A stretch of 64,000 nt of DNA from Aestuariimicrobium kwangyangense DSM 21549 (GTDB lineage Bacteria > Actinomycetota > Actinomycetes > Propionibacteriales > Propionibacteriaceae). The translations under genes and the position numbers were made by a program. This document shows positions 38,012 through 45,648 of this stretch, one piece after another (position 1 is the first letter of the stretch; each line of letters starts with the position of its first letter). The DNA lies in NCBI RefSeq assembly GCF_000421525.1, contig NZ_ATXE01000002.1, forward strand, positions 124,001 to 188,000, written 5' to 3'. Below the pieces are notes generated by a model. The model was not told where the DNA came from. It made no database searches and worked only from the letters and a program-made list of their open reading frames with translations.

Positions 38012-38709
38012 ACGACACGACCACCACCCCCGTCGACCATGAGGCCATCAACGCCGGCCTGCACTACACCCAGTACGCAGTCTTCCGCAGGACCGGTTCA
38101 GTGGGCGCCGACGACGTGGCCGCCACGCTGCGGGCCATCGAGGAGGCCAATGCAGGTCGCGGACTGGTGATCCGTGGGTTCTACGACCTGGCCGGTTTCC
38201 GTGCCGACGCCGACCTGTTGGTGTGGTGGAGTGCACCCGACTCGACCGAGGTGCTCCAGGACGCCTACCTGGCCCTTCGTCGCGGAGCGCTCGGTTCGGT
38301 GCTCGACCCGGTCTGGTCGCAGGTGGGCCTGCATCGTCCCGCAGAGTTCAACAAGTCACACATCCCCGCCTTCCTGATGGGCGACGATCCGCGAGCCTAC
38401 GTGTGCGTGTACCCGTTCGTGCGTTCCTACGAGTGGTACCTGTTGCCCGACGCGGAGCGCGGCGAGATGCTGCGCGAACACGGCATGCTGGCCAAGGACT
38501 TCGCCGACGTGCGCGCCAACACCGTGTCAGCCTTCGCCCTCGGTGACTACGAGTGGCTGCTGGCCTTCGAGGCCGACCAGCTCTTCCGGATCGTCGACCT
38601 GATGCGCAACCTTCGTGCCGCCAAGGCGCGCCGTCACACCCGCGAGGAGGTGCCCTTCTTCACCGGGCGCCGTCGCGACCTGGCCCAGATCGTGGCCAGC
38701 TGGTCCTGA
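38008..38709 (+). CDS. hemQ: Coproheme decarboxylase (HemQ/ChdC)
   Basis: 233 aa, last step of the coproporphyrin-dependent haem pathway: coproheme to haem b with peroxide. Tyr135 in [10 protein letters not shown], His118 in NKSHIP and His158 in LREHG fall at the same residue numbers I recall for the Corynebacterium diphtheriae enzyme (catalytic Tyr, distal and proximal His). It overlaps hemE by four bases, so the two enzymes are made together. Its presence indicates that hemH acts on coproporphyrin III. Confidence 0.94.
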   Translation: MNDTTTTPVDHEAINAGLHYTQYAVFRRTGSVGADDVAATLRAIEEANAGRGLVIRGFYDLAGFRADADLLVWWSAPDSTEVLQDAYLALRRGALGSVLDPVWSQVGLHRPAEFNKSHIPAFLMGDDPRAYVCVYPFVRSYEWYLLPDAERGEMLREHGMLAKDFADVRANTVSAFALGDYEWLLAFEADQLFRIVDLMRNLRAAKARRHTREEVPFFTGRRRDLAQIVASWS

Positions 38710-38752
38710 CCCGGAGCGGGTCGCCACCTCGGCGGCCCACCCCGGCCTGCCC

Positions 38753-39172
38753 TCAGGATCGGGGGGTCAGCTTCAGGCTGACGGAGTTGATGCAGTACCG
38801 CTGGTCGGTCGGGGTGTCGTATCCCTCACCCTCGAAGACGTGGCCCAGGTGGGAGTCGCAGGCTGCGCAGCGCACCTCGATGCGGGGCCGCCCCGGCAGG
38901 GAGTCGTCGGTCAGGTAGCGGATCGCGTCGTTGTCGGACGGGGCGTAGAAGCTCGGCCACCCACAGTGGGACTCGAACTTCTCGGTCGAGGTGAACAGCT
39001 CCGCACCGCACGCCCGGCAGCTGTAGACGCCCGTCGTGGTGGTGTCGGTGTACTCCCCGGTGAACGGACGCTCGGTGCCGCTCTCCCGCAGCACGTGGTA
39101 CTCCAGATCACTGAGCTGGGCACGCCATTCGTCCGAGGTCTTCGTCACGCGGGGGGTGGTGGGGTTGGTCAT
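38753..39172 (-). CDS. msrB: Peptide-methionine (R)-S-oxide reductase
   Basis: 139 aa, repairs methionine-R-sulfoxide in proteins. Zinc cysteines CRAC and [20 protein letters not shown] and the catalytic Cys in [11 protein letters not shown] near the C-terminus are all present. AGGAGG lies directly against the ATG, an unusually short spacing. It is convergent with hemQ and divergent from the polyphosphate kinase gene with only 17 bases between the starts. Confidence 0.94.
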   Translation of the reverse strand: MTNPTTPRVTKTSDEWRAQLSDLEYHVLRESGTERPFTGEYTDTTTTGVYSCRACGAELFTSTEKFESHCGWPSFYAPSDNDAIRYLTDDSLPGRPRIEVRCAACDSHLGHVFEGEGYDTPTDQRYCINSVSLKLTPRS

Positions 39173-39177
39173 CCTCC

Positions 39178-39183
39178 TATGAT
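39178..39183 (+). promoter_or_regulatory. -10 element for the PPK2 gene
   Basis: TATGAT, the best -10 match in the window, ends six bases before the ATG at 39190. It overlaps the msrB Shine-Dalgarno on the other strand, so the msrB promoter must lie inside the PPK2 coding region. Confidence 0.6.
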
Positions 39184-39189
39184 GCCCGG

Positions 39190-40071
39190 ATGGCCACGAA
39201 GAATGCAGAACCGATCAACGCAGAGCTGAATCTCACCGACCTGCTCCGGGTGCCCGCTGGAGCGCTCAACCTCGACGACGTCGATCCCCGAGGTCGACTG
39301 GGCTACCCAGGGCGTGGCAAGCGGGACTCGGCGGCACACATGGCCATCATCGATCCGGAGTTGTCGGACCTGCAGGAGCGGCTCTACGCAGCATCCCGGG
39401 TGGACGAGGCCCCTCCCCGCAGCCTGCTGCTGGTGCTGCAGGGCCTCGACACGTCCGGCAAGGGTGGGGTGATCCGGAAGGCGATCGGCATGGTCGACCC
39501 CCAGGGCGTGCAACTGAAGGCGTTCAAGGCACCCACCGACGAGGAGAAGTCGCACCCGTTCCTGTGGCGCATCAAGAAGGCGCTGCCGACCAGCGGCATG
39601 ATCGGCATCTTCGATCGCTCCCACTACGAGGACGTGCTGGTGACCCGTGTGAACGGCTGGATCGACAAGGCCACGTGGGAGGCCCGTTACGACGAGATCA
39701 ACTCATTCGAGGCCGACCTGGCCGCGTCGGGCACGACCGTGCTGAAGTGCTGGCTCCACGTGTCGTGGGACGAGCAGTACGAGCGGCTGGCGGAGCGGCT
39801 CGAGAATCCCGACAAGCACTGGAAGTACAACCCCGGTGACCTCGACACCCGACGACACTTCGCCGAGTTCCAGACAGCCGCCAGCGAGGCCATCTCGCGG
39901 ACGAACACCGACGTGGCCCCCTGGTACGTCGTGCCAGCCGACCGCAAGTGGTACCGCAACTGGGCCGTGGCCCAGCTCCTGCTCGAACACCTGCGGGCGT
40001 TCAACCTCGGGTGGCCCGTGGGTGAGTTCAGCGCAGCCGAGCAACTGGAGGAGTTGGCCAAGCTGCGCTGA
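39190..40071 (+). CDS. ppk2: Polyphosphate kinase 2 family protein
   Basis: 293 aa. PPK2 enzymes transfer phosphate between polyphosphate and nucleotides (NDP or NMP). Walker [10 protein letters not shown] (about residue 80), Walker [16 protein letters not shown] and the arginine-rich lid are visible. The single domain of about 290 residues with a long N-terminal helix fits the common one-domain PPK2. ADP versus AMP specificity cannot be assigned from motifs alone. Confidence 0.9.
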   Translation: MATKNAEPINAELNLTDLLRVPAGALNLDDVDPRGRLGYPGRGKRDSAAHMAIIDPELSDLQERLYAASRVDEAPPRSLLLVLQGLDTSGKGGVIRKAIGMVDPQGVQLKAFKAPTDEEKSHPFLWRIKKALPTSGMIGIFDRSHYEDVLVTRVNGWIDKATWEARYDEINSFEADLAASGTTVLKCWLHVSWDEQYERLAERLENPDKHWKYNPGDLDTRRHFAEFQTAASEAISRTNTDVAPWYVVPADRKWYRNWAVAQLLLEHLRAFNLGWPVGEFSAAEQLEELAKLR

Positions 40072-40087
40072 CGCCGCGCTCGGGTGA

Positions 40088-40903
40088 TCAGCTGTGCGCG
40101 AGCAGTTCGATCAGGGCGTCCTCGGTGTGCAGTTCGACGTCGGTGAGCGGCGCATCAGAATCCGGTTCCAGCAGGTCCATCGCCGCGTAGGCGTAGCGGG
40201 CCATGACCAGGTCGAGCACGCGTTCGTCGGCACCCAGGGGTCCACTGACGGCGACTGCACCGCTGTGCAGGGCCAGTTCGGCCTGGGCCGTCCAGCGGGG
40301 GCCCTCGGCGAGGAACAGGGAACCGACGGCGATGTGGCGTCGTCCCTGGCCCCGCAGGGTGGCGATGGCCTGGGCCACGTTGGGGCCGGAGCCGTCGGCG
40401 ACCGCGACGACGCAGGGGAGCTTGTGGTGAGTGGCCCACTGACGGGCCCGGCGGGACACCAGTCCGTGTCCGCGCACGTCGCCACCGGCAGGGAGGGAGA
40501 GCACCAGGGCGTCGAGTTCCACGGTCCGGGTGGCTCGCAGTGCGGTACGCAGCCGGTCGTCGAGGATGTTCAGCAGCTCGGCAGCGGGGCCGATCGGACG
40601 AGCCATCGCGATCCGGAGCAGGGGATAGGTCGCCGTGAGGTCCCCGAGCTCACCTGCCAGATCCGGGTGGGCGTCGATGGCACTGGTGACGTCGAGGGGG
40701 ACCACCACGATCTCGTCGGCACCCTGCTGGGACAGGCGCTCGACCGCAGCCCGCAGCTGGTACCCAGAACCGTCCACCATGGCGGTCTGCACCGAAACCG
40801 TCGGACGGAGCTTCATCATGCGCGTGGCGAGAGTGTGCACCACCTGACGAACGTGCGCGTCGTCGCCGCCGACAGCGGCGAGCACCAGGGCCGGAGCAGT
40901 CAT
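40088..40903 (-). CDS. CbiX/sirohydrochlorin-chelatase-like protein lacking the usual His
   Basis: 271 aa made of two repeats of about 130 residues, the CbiX fold. True chelatases begin with a HGS motif holding the metal-binding His; here the equivalent strand ends read LAAVGGDD and VAVADGSGP, with no His. It may be a non-catalytic or divergent member. GAAAGG lies upstream of the ATG. No sirohaem or cobalamin gene is nearby. It may be co-transcribed with the upstream membrane-protein gene on the same strand, 169 bases away. Confidence 0.68.
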   Translation of the reverse strand: MTAPALVLAAVGGDDAHVRQVVHTLATRMMKLRPTVSVQTAMVDGSGYQLRAAVERLSQQGADEIVVVPLDVTSAIDAHPDLAGELGDLTATYPLLRIAMARPIGPAAELLNILDDRLRTALRATRTVELDALVLSLPAGGDVRGHGLVSRRARQWATHHKLPCVVAVADGSGPNVAQAIATLRGQGRRHIAVGSLFLAEGPRWTAQAELALHSGAVAVSGPLGADERVLDLVMARYAYAAMDLLEPDSDAPLTDVELHTEDALIELLAHS

Positions 40904-41072
40904 GGATCTGCCTTTCCGAATTGAATGGAAGGGTGGCGCCGTTGCCGTGATGCGTACTCTTCTCGCCATGTGGACAATCCGCAAGGGCAAATCCCACATT
41001 TCGGGACGGACGTCCATCAGACCGGCGATGTGAACGCGGCTGTCGTCCGAGTGGGGGGCCGCGCTGAACCTC

Positions 41073-42059
41073 TCACGACAGGGTGGAGCCGCCCTCGGCC
41101 ACGCCCTCACGGATCAGTTCGGCCTGGATGACGCTGATCCCGGAGAACTCGGGCCACACGGACTCCAGGGCTGCGTTGAAGGCCGCCCCGATCAGCACCG
41201 CGAGCGAGGTCAGGTAGAGCCACAGCAGCAGCGCGATCGGCGCGCTCAGGGGGCCATACAACGACGATCCCCCCAGGGACTCGTCGAGCACACGACGCAT
41301 GACCCACGAGCCTGCCAACCACAGGGCCAGAGTGAGCAGGGCGCCGGGTAGATCGGCCCGCCACTTGCGACGAAGCGGCACCGCTCGCCAGTACAACGTG
41401 GTGAGCAACAACGTCGACCCGATCAGCACGGTGGGCCAGTAGGCGCCGGCGACCCAGGCGACCTGGGTCGGCAGCAGTCGCGCCACCAGGCTCGGCCCGG
41501 CGAGGACGAGTGGGAGCATCACGGCTGTCAGCAGGAGCACGACCAGGTAGATGCCCAGGCTGAGGGCTCGGGCGTGGATGATGCTTCGCTTGCCCGCGTG
41601 TCCGTACATGATCGAGACGGTGTCGATGAAGACGCTCATGGCCCGGGACCCCGACCACAGGGCGAGCAGGAAGCCGATGGAGATGACGTCGACACGCCCC
41701 GACCCGAGCACCTCGTTCAGGGTGGGCACCAGCACCTGGTCGATGGCCGAGGTGGTCAGCAGGGGGCTGGCGACGTCGACGATGCGTGTCTTGAACTCCT
41801 CGACCGACTGGACGCTGAAGCGCTGGGCGACGAAGCCGACCGACCCTGCCAGGCCGAACAAGAGCGGGGGCAGTGACAACACGGCGAAGAAGGCCGATTC
41901 GGCGGCCAGACCCATGACCCGGTAGCGCATGGCGGCCTGGATGGTGCGCCACGGAACCCTCGCGGCAAGGGCGAGACGGGCCAGCGCAGGGTGGCGGCTG
42001 ACGTCGAGCAGGCGCTCACGCCAAGGCTGGGGCATGACGACAACGGATCCGGTGAGCAT
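41073..42059 (-). CDS. YihY/BrkB (UPF0761) family membrane protein
   Basis: About 328 aa with six hydrophobic helices. The family segments MGLAAESAFFAVLSLPPLLFG and the late LWLYLTSLAVLIGAAFNA are clear. Function is not firmly known. Start is uncertain: ATG 42059 and ATG 42035 both lack a good Shine-Dalgarno, and the open frame continues to a GTG at 42233. The acidic C-terminus ends VAEGGSTLS. Confidence 0.8.
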   Translation of the reverse strand: MLTGSVVVMPQPWRERLLDVSRHPALARLALAARVPWRTIQAAMRYRVMGLAAESAFFAVLSLPPLLFGLAGSVGFVAQRFSVQSVEEFKTRIVDVASPLLTTSAIDQVLVPTLNEVLGSGRVDVISIGFLLALWSGSRAMSVFIDTVSIMYGHAGKRSIIHARALSLGIYLVVLLLTAVMLPLVLAGPSLVARLLPTQVAWVAGAYWPTVLIGSTLLLTTLYWRAVPLRRKWRADLPGALLTLALWLAGSWVMRRVLDESLGGSSLYGPLSAPIALLLWLYLTSLAVLIGAAFNAALESVWPEFSGISVIQAELIREGVAEGGSTLS

Positions 42060-42357
42060 GCACGGAGGAGCTTTCGAGCGGGGAAGTGCCAGGGGGAAGG
42101 ACTGACCCCACGATGGTGCCACGGGTCTGCCCGCAGGAACGGGCGACGCTCCGCCGGGTCGCACCCGACGCCAATGCAGGGGGGCGCCGATGCGTGGCAA
42201 GGAGCGCTCTGTAGCGTTGCCGACGTTGGTCACCCTTCACGCTGCGCCCTCCATCCCCCCATTCAGGAGGTGCGCGCCAAGGGAAGGGTGGCCGCCCTTC
42301 CTCCCGAGCTGGACGACCGGTGGAGACCACGCGCTCGGGGACTGATCGCACGCGAAC
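42060..42357. other. Intergenic stretch with one hairpin
   Basis: No convincing gene is seen between the membrane-protein gene and the tRNA terminator. An 8-bp hairpin (GGAAGGG arms with one wobble pair) lies at 42282-42301. If the membrane protein starts further upstream, part of this stretch is coding. Confidence 0.5.
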
Positions 42358-42390
42358 GGCCCCTGACCGCGTTTCCGCGAGTCAGGGGCC
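42358..42390 (-). terminator. Terminator of tRNA-Val(CAC)
   Basis: Perfect 10-bp inverted repeat GGCCCCTGAC with a 13-base loop, 12 bases beyond the 3' end of the tRNA on the minus strand. Its loop shares the CGGAAACGC sequence with the terminator at 42904. Confidence 0.7.
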
Positions 42391-42401
42391 GTCCAGACGG
42401 G

Positions 42402-42473
42402 TGGGCGATACTGGGTTCGAACCAGTGACCTCTTCGGTGTGAACGAAGCGCGCTACCACTGCGCCAATCGCCC
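42402..42473 (-). tRNA. tRNA-Val (CAC)
   Basis: 72 nt on the minus strand. Acceptor stem GGGCGAT/ATCGCCC, D-arm, anticodon stem CTTCG/CGAAG with loop TTCACAC (anticodon CAC, codon GTG), and T-loop TTCGAAC. CCA is not encoded. It is transcribed divergently from the other three tRNA genes and is nearly identical to tRNA-Val(GAC) outside the anticodon arm. Confidence 0.95.
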
Positions 42474-42549
42474 GTGCGAGAAGCAACCGTAGCAGCAGCC
42501 GCGCCCGGTTTGCACATCGCCGCCCGGACACGCTCGGTCGTCGTCCGGT

Positions 42550-42579
42550 TTGTGCATCCGCTGAAGAGTCCGCTATGGT
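42550..42579 (+). promoter_or_regulatory. Promoter of the Gly-Cys-Val tRNA operon
   Basis: TTGTGC (42550-42555) and TATGGT (42574-42579) with 18-base spacing, 54 bases before tRNA-Gly. The -35 lies in one copy of a 14-base near-repeat whose other copy is at 42505-42518. Confidence 0.5.
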
Positions 42580-42632
42580 TTTCAACGCCCCAAGAACGGG
42601 ATCCCGCAAGGGAAGATCCGGGCCGGGGGCAT

Positions 42633-42705
42633 GCGGACGTGGCTCAGTTGGTAGAGCATCACCTTGCCAAGGTGAGGGTCGCGAGTTCGAATCTCGTCGT
42701 CCGCT
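42633..42705 (+). tRNA. tRNA-Gly (GCC)
   Basis: 73 nt. Acceptor GCGGACG/CGTCCGC, anticodon stem TCACC/GGTGA with loop TTGCCAA (anticodon GCC), T-loop TTCGAAT. CCA is not encoded. Confidence 0.95.
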
Positions 42706-42749
42706 CGGAGGGGTCTCAGCCCAGTCGAGGCTTGAGGTCACTTCTCCCT

Positions 42750-42820
42750 GGTGGAGTGGCCGAGAGGCGAGGCAACGGACTGCAAATCCGTGTACACGGG
42801 TTCAAATCCCGTCTCCACCT
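42750..42820 (+). tRNA. tRNA-Cys (GCA)
   Basis: 71 nt. Acceptor GGTGGAG/CTCCACC, anticodon stem ACGGA/TCCGT with loop CTGCAAA (anticodon GCA), T-loop TTCAAAT. It is 44 bases after tRNA-Gly and one base before tRNA-Val, surely co-transcribed. Confidence 0.95.
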
Positions 42821-42821
42821 C

Positions 42822-42893
42822 GGGCGGTTGGCGCAGTGGTAGCGCGCTTCCCTGACACGGAAGAGGTCACTGGTTCAAACCCAGTATCGCCCA
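42822..42893 (+). tRNA. tRNA-Val (GAC)
   Basis: 72 nt. Acceptor GGGCGGT/ATCGCCC, anticodon stem CTTCC/GGAAG with loop CTGACAC (anticodon GAC), T-loop TTCAAAC. Last gene of the tRNA operon. Confidence 0.95.
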
Positions 42894-42903
42894 CCGAACG
42901 AAC

Positions 42904-42939
42904 AGGCTCCTGACGAGCGGAAACGCTGGTCAGGAGCCT
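42904..42939 (+). terminator. Terminator of the tRNA operon
   Basis: Perfect 11-bp inverted repeat AGGCTCCTGAC followed by TT, ten bases after tRNA-Val. The loop itself can pair (AGCG/CGCT). Confidence 0.78.
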
Positions 42940-42999
42940 TTCGCGTCCCTGCCGCGTGATCACCTCACACGACTCCTGCCCCCGTCATGCCTGCTCAAC

Positions 43000-43005
43000 T
43001 AGGGT
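43000..43005 (+). promoter_or_regulatory. -10 element for the flavin reductase gene
   Basis: TAGGGT with a predicted start near 43012, giving a leader of about 20 bases that contains GGAGGG before the ATG at 43033. Confidence 0.45.
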
Positions 43006-43032
43006 GGTCACACTCGTCGAGGAGGGATTGCG

Positions 43033-44208
43033 ATGTCCGTGGTGATCATCGGTGCAGGACTGGCCGGAGCCAGTGTGGCGACAGAACTGCGTGAGCGAGG
43101 CGACACCCGCCCGATCACCCTGATCGGCGCTGAGCCCCACCTGCCCTATGAGCGGCCACCGCTGTCGAAGGACCTGCTGCTCGGCAAGCAGGATGCAGAG
43201 GCCAAGGCCTTCGTGCACGACGACACGTGGTACTCCGAGCACGACGTCGAACTGCTGACCGACACGACGGTGCACGAGGTCGACCTGGACGCTGCCGAGG
43301 TCGTGCTCCCCGATGGCCGCAGGCTGGCGTTCGACCAGCTCGTGCTCGCCACCGGGTCGAGCCCCCGTCCCCTGCCCATGGCAGACGACTCCGGTGCGCC
43401 CGTTGCCTACCTTCGAACCCTGGACGACGCCCACGCCCTGCTGGCGCACCTGCCCGAGCGGGTGGCGATCATCGGCGGCGGCTGGATCGGGCTCGAGGTG
43501 GCAGCAGCCGTGCAACAGGCGGGCGGTCAGGCGATCGTCCTCGTCCGCGACGCCCTGCCCCTGCAGGCAGTGCTCGGCAACGACATGGCACAGGTCTTTG
43601 CCGACCTGCACCGCGAGCACGGCGTCGACCTGCGCACGGGGGTGAACGTGACCTCGATCTCGTCCTACGGCCAGGGGGCTGTGCTGACCCTGGACGACAA
43701 GTCCCAGGTCGAGGCCGACCTCGTACTGGTGGGCATCGGTGCCGAGCCGAACGTCGACCTGGCCCGGGGCGCCGGTCTGAAGGTCGACGACGGTGTGCTC
43801 GTCGACGCGCACCTGCGCACCAGCGACCCCAAGGTCTTCGCCATCGGCGACATCGCCAACCACGACCACCCCCGGCTCGGACGACTGCGGGTGGAGCACT
43901 GGGACACGGCGCTGCAGCAGGGCAAGTACGTCGCGAGGCAGCTCACCGGCGACGACTCCCCCTACGAGCGGCAGCCCTACTTCTTCACCGACCAGTACGA
44001 CCTCGGCATGGAGTACGTCGGCAGGTCGAAGCCGGACGACCAGACCGTGGTCACCGGAGATCGTGCGGCCCGCACGATGCGGGTGCTGTGGGTGCGGGAC
44101 GGCACGGTGGTGGCTGGCATGCACCTCAACGACTGGGATGCGACCTCGCCACTCAAGCAGGCCATCGGGCGTCGTGTCGACGACGTCGAATGGCTCGACG
44201 CCGACTGA
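43033..44208 (+). CDS. FAD-dependent NAD(P)H:ferredoxin/rubredoxin-type reductase
   Basis: 391 aa. FAD-binding GAGLAGASVATELRE at the N-terminus, LATGSSPR, NAD-binding IIGGGWIGLEVAAA (about 150-163) and the second FAD motif VFAIGDIA (about 276-283) give the glutathione-reductase-like two-dinucleotide fold. A C-terminal reductase domain follows. The PYERPPLSKDLL segment is usual for ferredoxin reductases of mono-oxygenase systems, but no ferredoxin or P450 gene lies next to it, so the partner is unknown. Confidence 0.87.
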   Translation: MSVVIIGAGLAGASVATELRERGDTRPITLIGAEPHLPYERPPLSKDLLLGKQDAEAKAFVHDDTWYSEHDVELLTDTTVHEVDLDAAEVVLPDGRRLAFDQLVLATGSSPRPLPMADDSGAPVAYLRTLDDAHALLAHLPERVAIIGGGWIGLEVAAAVQQAGGQAIVLVRDALPLQAVLGNDMAQVFADLHREHGVDLRTGVNVTSISSYGQGAVLTLDDKSQVEADLVLVGIGAEPNVDLARGAGLKVDDGVLVDAHLRTSDPKVFAIGDIANHDHPRLGRLRVEHWDTALQQGKYVARQLTGDDSPYERQPYFFTDQYDLGMEYVGRSKPDDQTVVTGDRAARTMRVLWVRDGTVVAGMHLNDWDATSPLKQAIGRRVDDVEWLDAD

Positions 44209-44273
44209 CGCTGGTCGATCGCGACGCGCCTGAGACCAACCCGATCAGGTGGGGAGGTTGGTCATTTGGTTCA

Positions 44274-45527
44274 ATGACCTCCATGCAACGTGGGTCAAAC
44301 GTGCCGCGGCTGGGGGATTTCAATCAACGGGTGGTGCTCGACTGCATCCGGCGTACCACCGTGGGCATCAGTCGGGTCGAGATCGCCGGGCTCACGGGCC
44401 TGTCGGAGCAGACCGTCTCGAACCTCACCCGACGGCTGCTCGACGAAGGACTCGTCGTGGAACTGGGCCGGGAGGTCAACGGTCCGGGCAAGCCCCGAAC
44501 CATGCTGGGGCTCAACTCCGAGGGCATGTTCTCGATCGGCATCCACCTCGACCCCGTCAGTGTCGCCGTCCTGATGGTGAACCTCGCCGGCGAGGTGGTC
44601 GAGCGCACGACAGTGGTGCTGGAGGACGACGCCGACCCGGCCTGCGTGCTCGACGGGATCGTCACCGCGGTCGAGCGGGTGACGGCCGGGCACCCGGCTG
44701 CCCTGGGCAGGATGATGGGCGTCGGGGTGGGGGTGCCGGGTCCGATCGACGTCGCCCGCGGGGTGATGATCAATCCTCCGCTGCTGCAGACCTGGCGCGA
44801 CGTGCCCATCGCCACCCTGTTGCGGTCGCGACTGGGACTGCCGGTCTGTGTCGAGAAGGACCTGATCGCGGCGGCGGCCGGCGAGGCGTGGCTGCGGCAG
44901 GGTTCCACCGCTCCCGACTTCCTCTACGTCTACCTGGGCGCCGGGCTGGGTTTCGGGCTGGTGCATGACGGGGCCGTGCAGCACGGGGTGTCGCACAACT
45001 TCGGCGAGGTCAACATGTTCATCGTCCAGACCTCGCAGCCGACCCTGTCGTGCTGTGTGGTGCCGGGCTCGTTCGCGCACCGCATCTCACCCCGCCACCT
45101 GATCCATGCGGCGGCCGAGGTGGGTGCCCTCGATCCGGCAGAGGTGGAGTCGGCCAAGAACAGCCCGACCGGCCGTGACGCGCTGGTTGCGGTGCTGGCC
45201 CAGCAGGCCCGCGACGGTGACGCCGCCAGCGCCCGCGTGCTGGATGCGCTGGCCGACGACCTGGCAGCTGGACTGGCCCCGTTGACCGACCTGCTCGACG
45301 TGAACGAGGTGGTGATCGGTGGCCACTCCTGGGCCAGGTACGCCGATCTCGTCCAGTCGCCGATGGCACGTCGGCTGGGGGAGAGGGCGGTGCTGCGGAC
45401 GGCTCGACCCGTGCACGTGCAGAGTTCGCGGGCCATGCACGAGGCGATCGCCATCGGGGCCGCAACGATGGTGTTGGACGAACGGGTCAGCCCGGACGCC
45501 CGGGGCCTGTCAGGACGACGACCGTGA
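44274..45527 (+). CDS. ROK family transcriptional regulator
   Basis: 417 aa. An N-terminal winged helix (VVLDCIRRTTVGISRVEIAGLTGLSEQTVSNLTRRL, split across residues 18-55) precedes a ROK sugar-kinase-like domain (GVGVPGPIDVARG, YLGAGLGFGLV). The EIGH motif and the CXCGXXGC zinc motif of ROK kinases are degenerate (GEVN, SCCVVPG), so catalysis is unlikely and sugar sensing is expected. It lies 121 bases upstream of the second ABC operon on the same strand and is the obvious regulator of it. No Shine-Dalgarno; TCATTT six bases before the ATG suggests a leaderless mRNA. Confidence 0.88.
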   Translation: MTSMQRGSNVPRLGDFNQRVVLDCIRRTTVGISRVEIAGLTGLSEQTVSNLTRRLLDEGLVVELGREVNGPGKPRTMLGLNSEGMFSIGIHLDPVSVAVLMVNLAGEVVERTTVVLEDDADPACVLDGIVTAVERVTAGHPAALGRMMGVGVGVPGPIDVARGVMINPPLLQTWRDVPIATLLRSRLGLPVCVEKDLIAAAAGEAWLRQGSTAPDFLYVYLGAGLGFGLVHDGAVQHGVSHNFGEVNMFIVQTSQPTLSCCVVPGSFAHRISPRHLIHAAAEVGALDPAEVESAKNSPTGRDALVAVLAQQARDGDAASARVLDALADDLAAGLAPLTDLLDVNEVVIGGHSWARYADLVQSPMARRLGERAVLRTARPVHVQSSRAMHEAIAIGAATMVLDERVSPDARGLSGRRP

Positions 45528-45548
45528 TCCTTGGCCACCAGTTGTGTA

Positions 45549-45567
45549 ACGAAACGGTGTATTTCGT
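45549..45567. promoter_or_regulatory. Candidate ROK operator upstream of the second ABC operon
   Basis: Inverted repeat ACGAAA-N7-TTTCGT, AT-rich against its surroundings, lies between the ROK gene and the binding-protein gene about 80 bases before the ATG. ROK regulators often bind paired TTTCG-like half sites, which supports but does not prove the assignment. Confidence 0.5.
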
Positions 45568-45648
45568 CCAAGTTCGGGACTAACTGCTCCGGCGCTGGAA
45601 TAGTCATGGCACATGGCGCAACTGGGCGCTGAGGATCAAGGAGGATCC

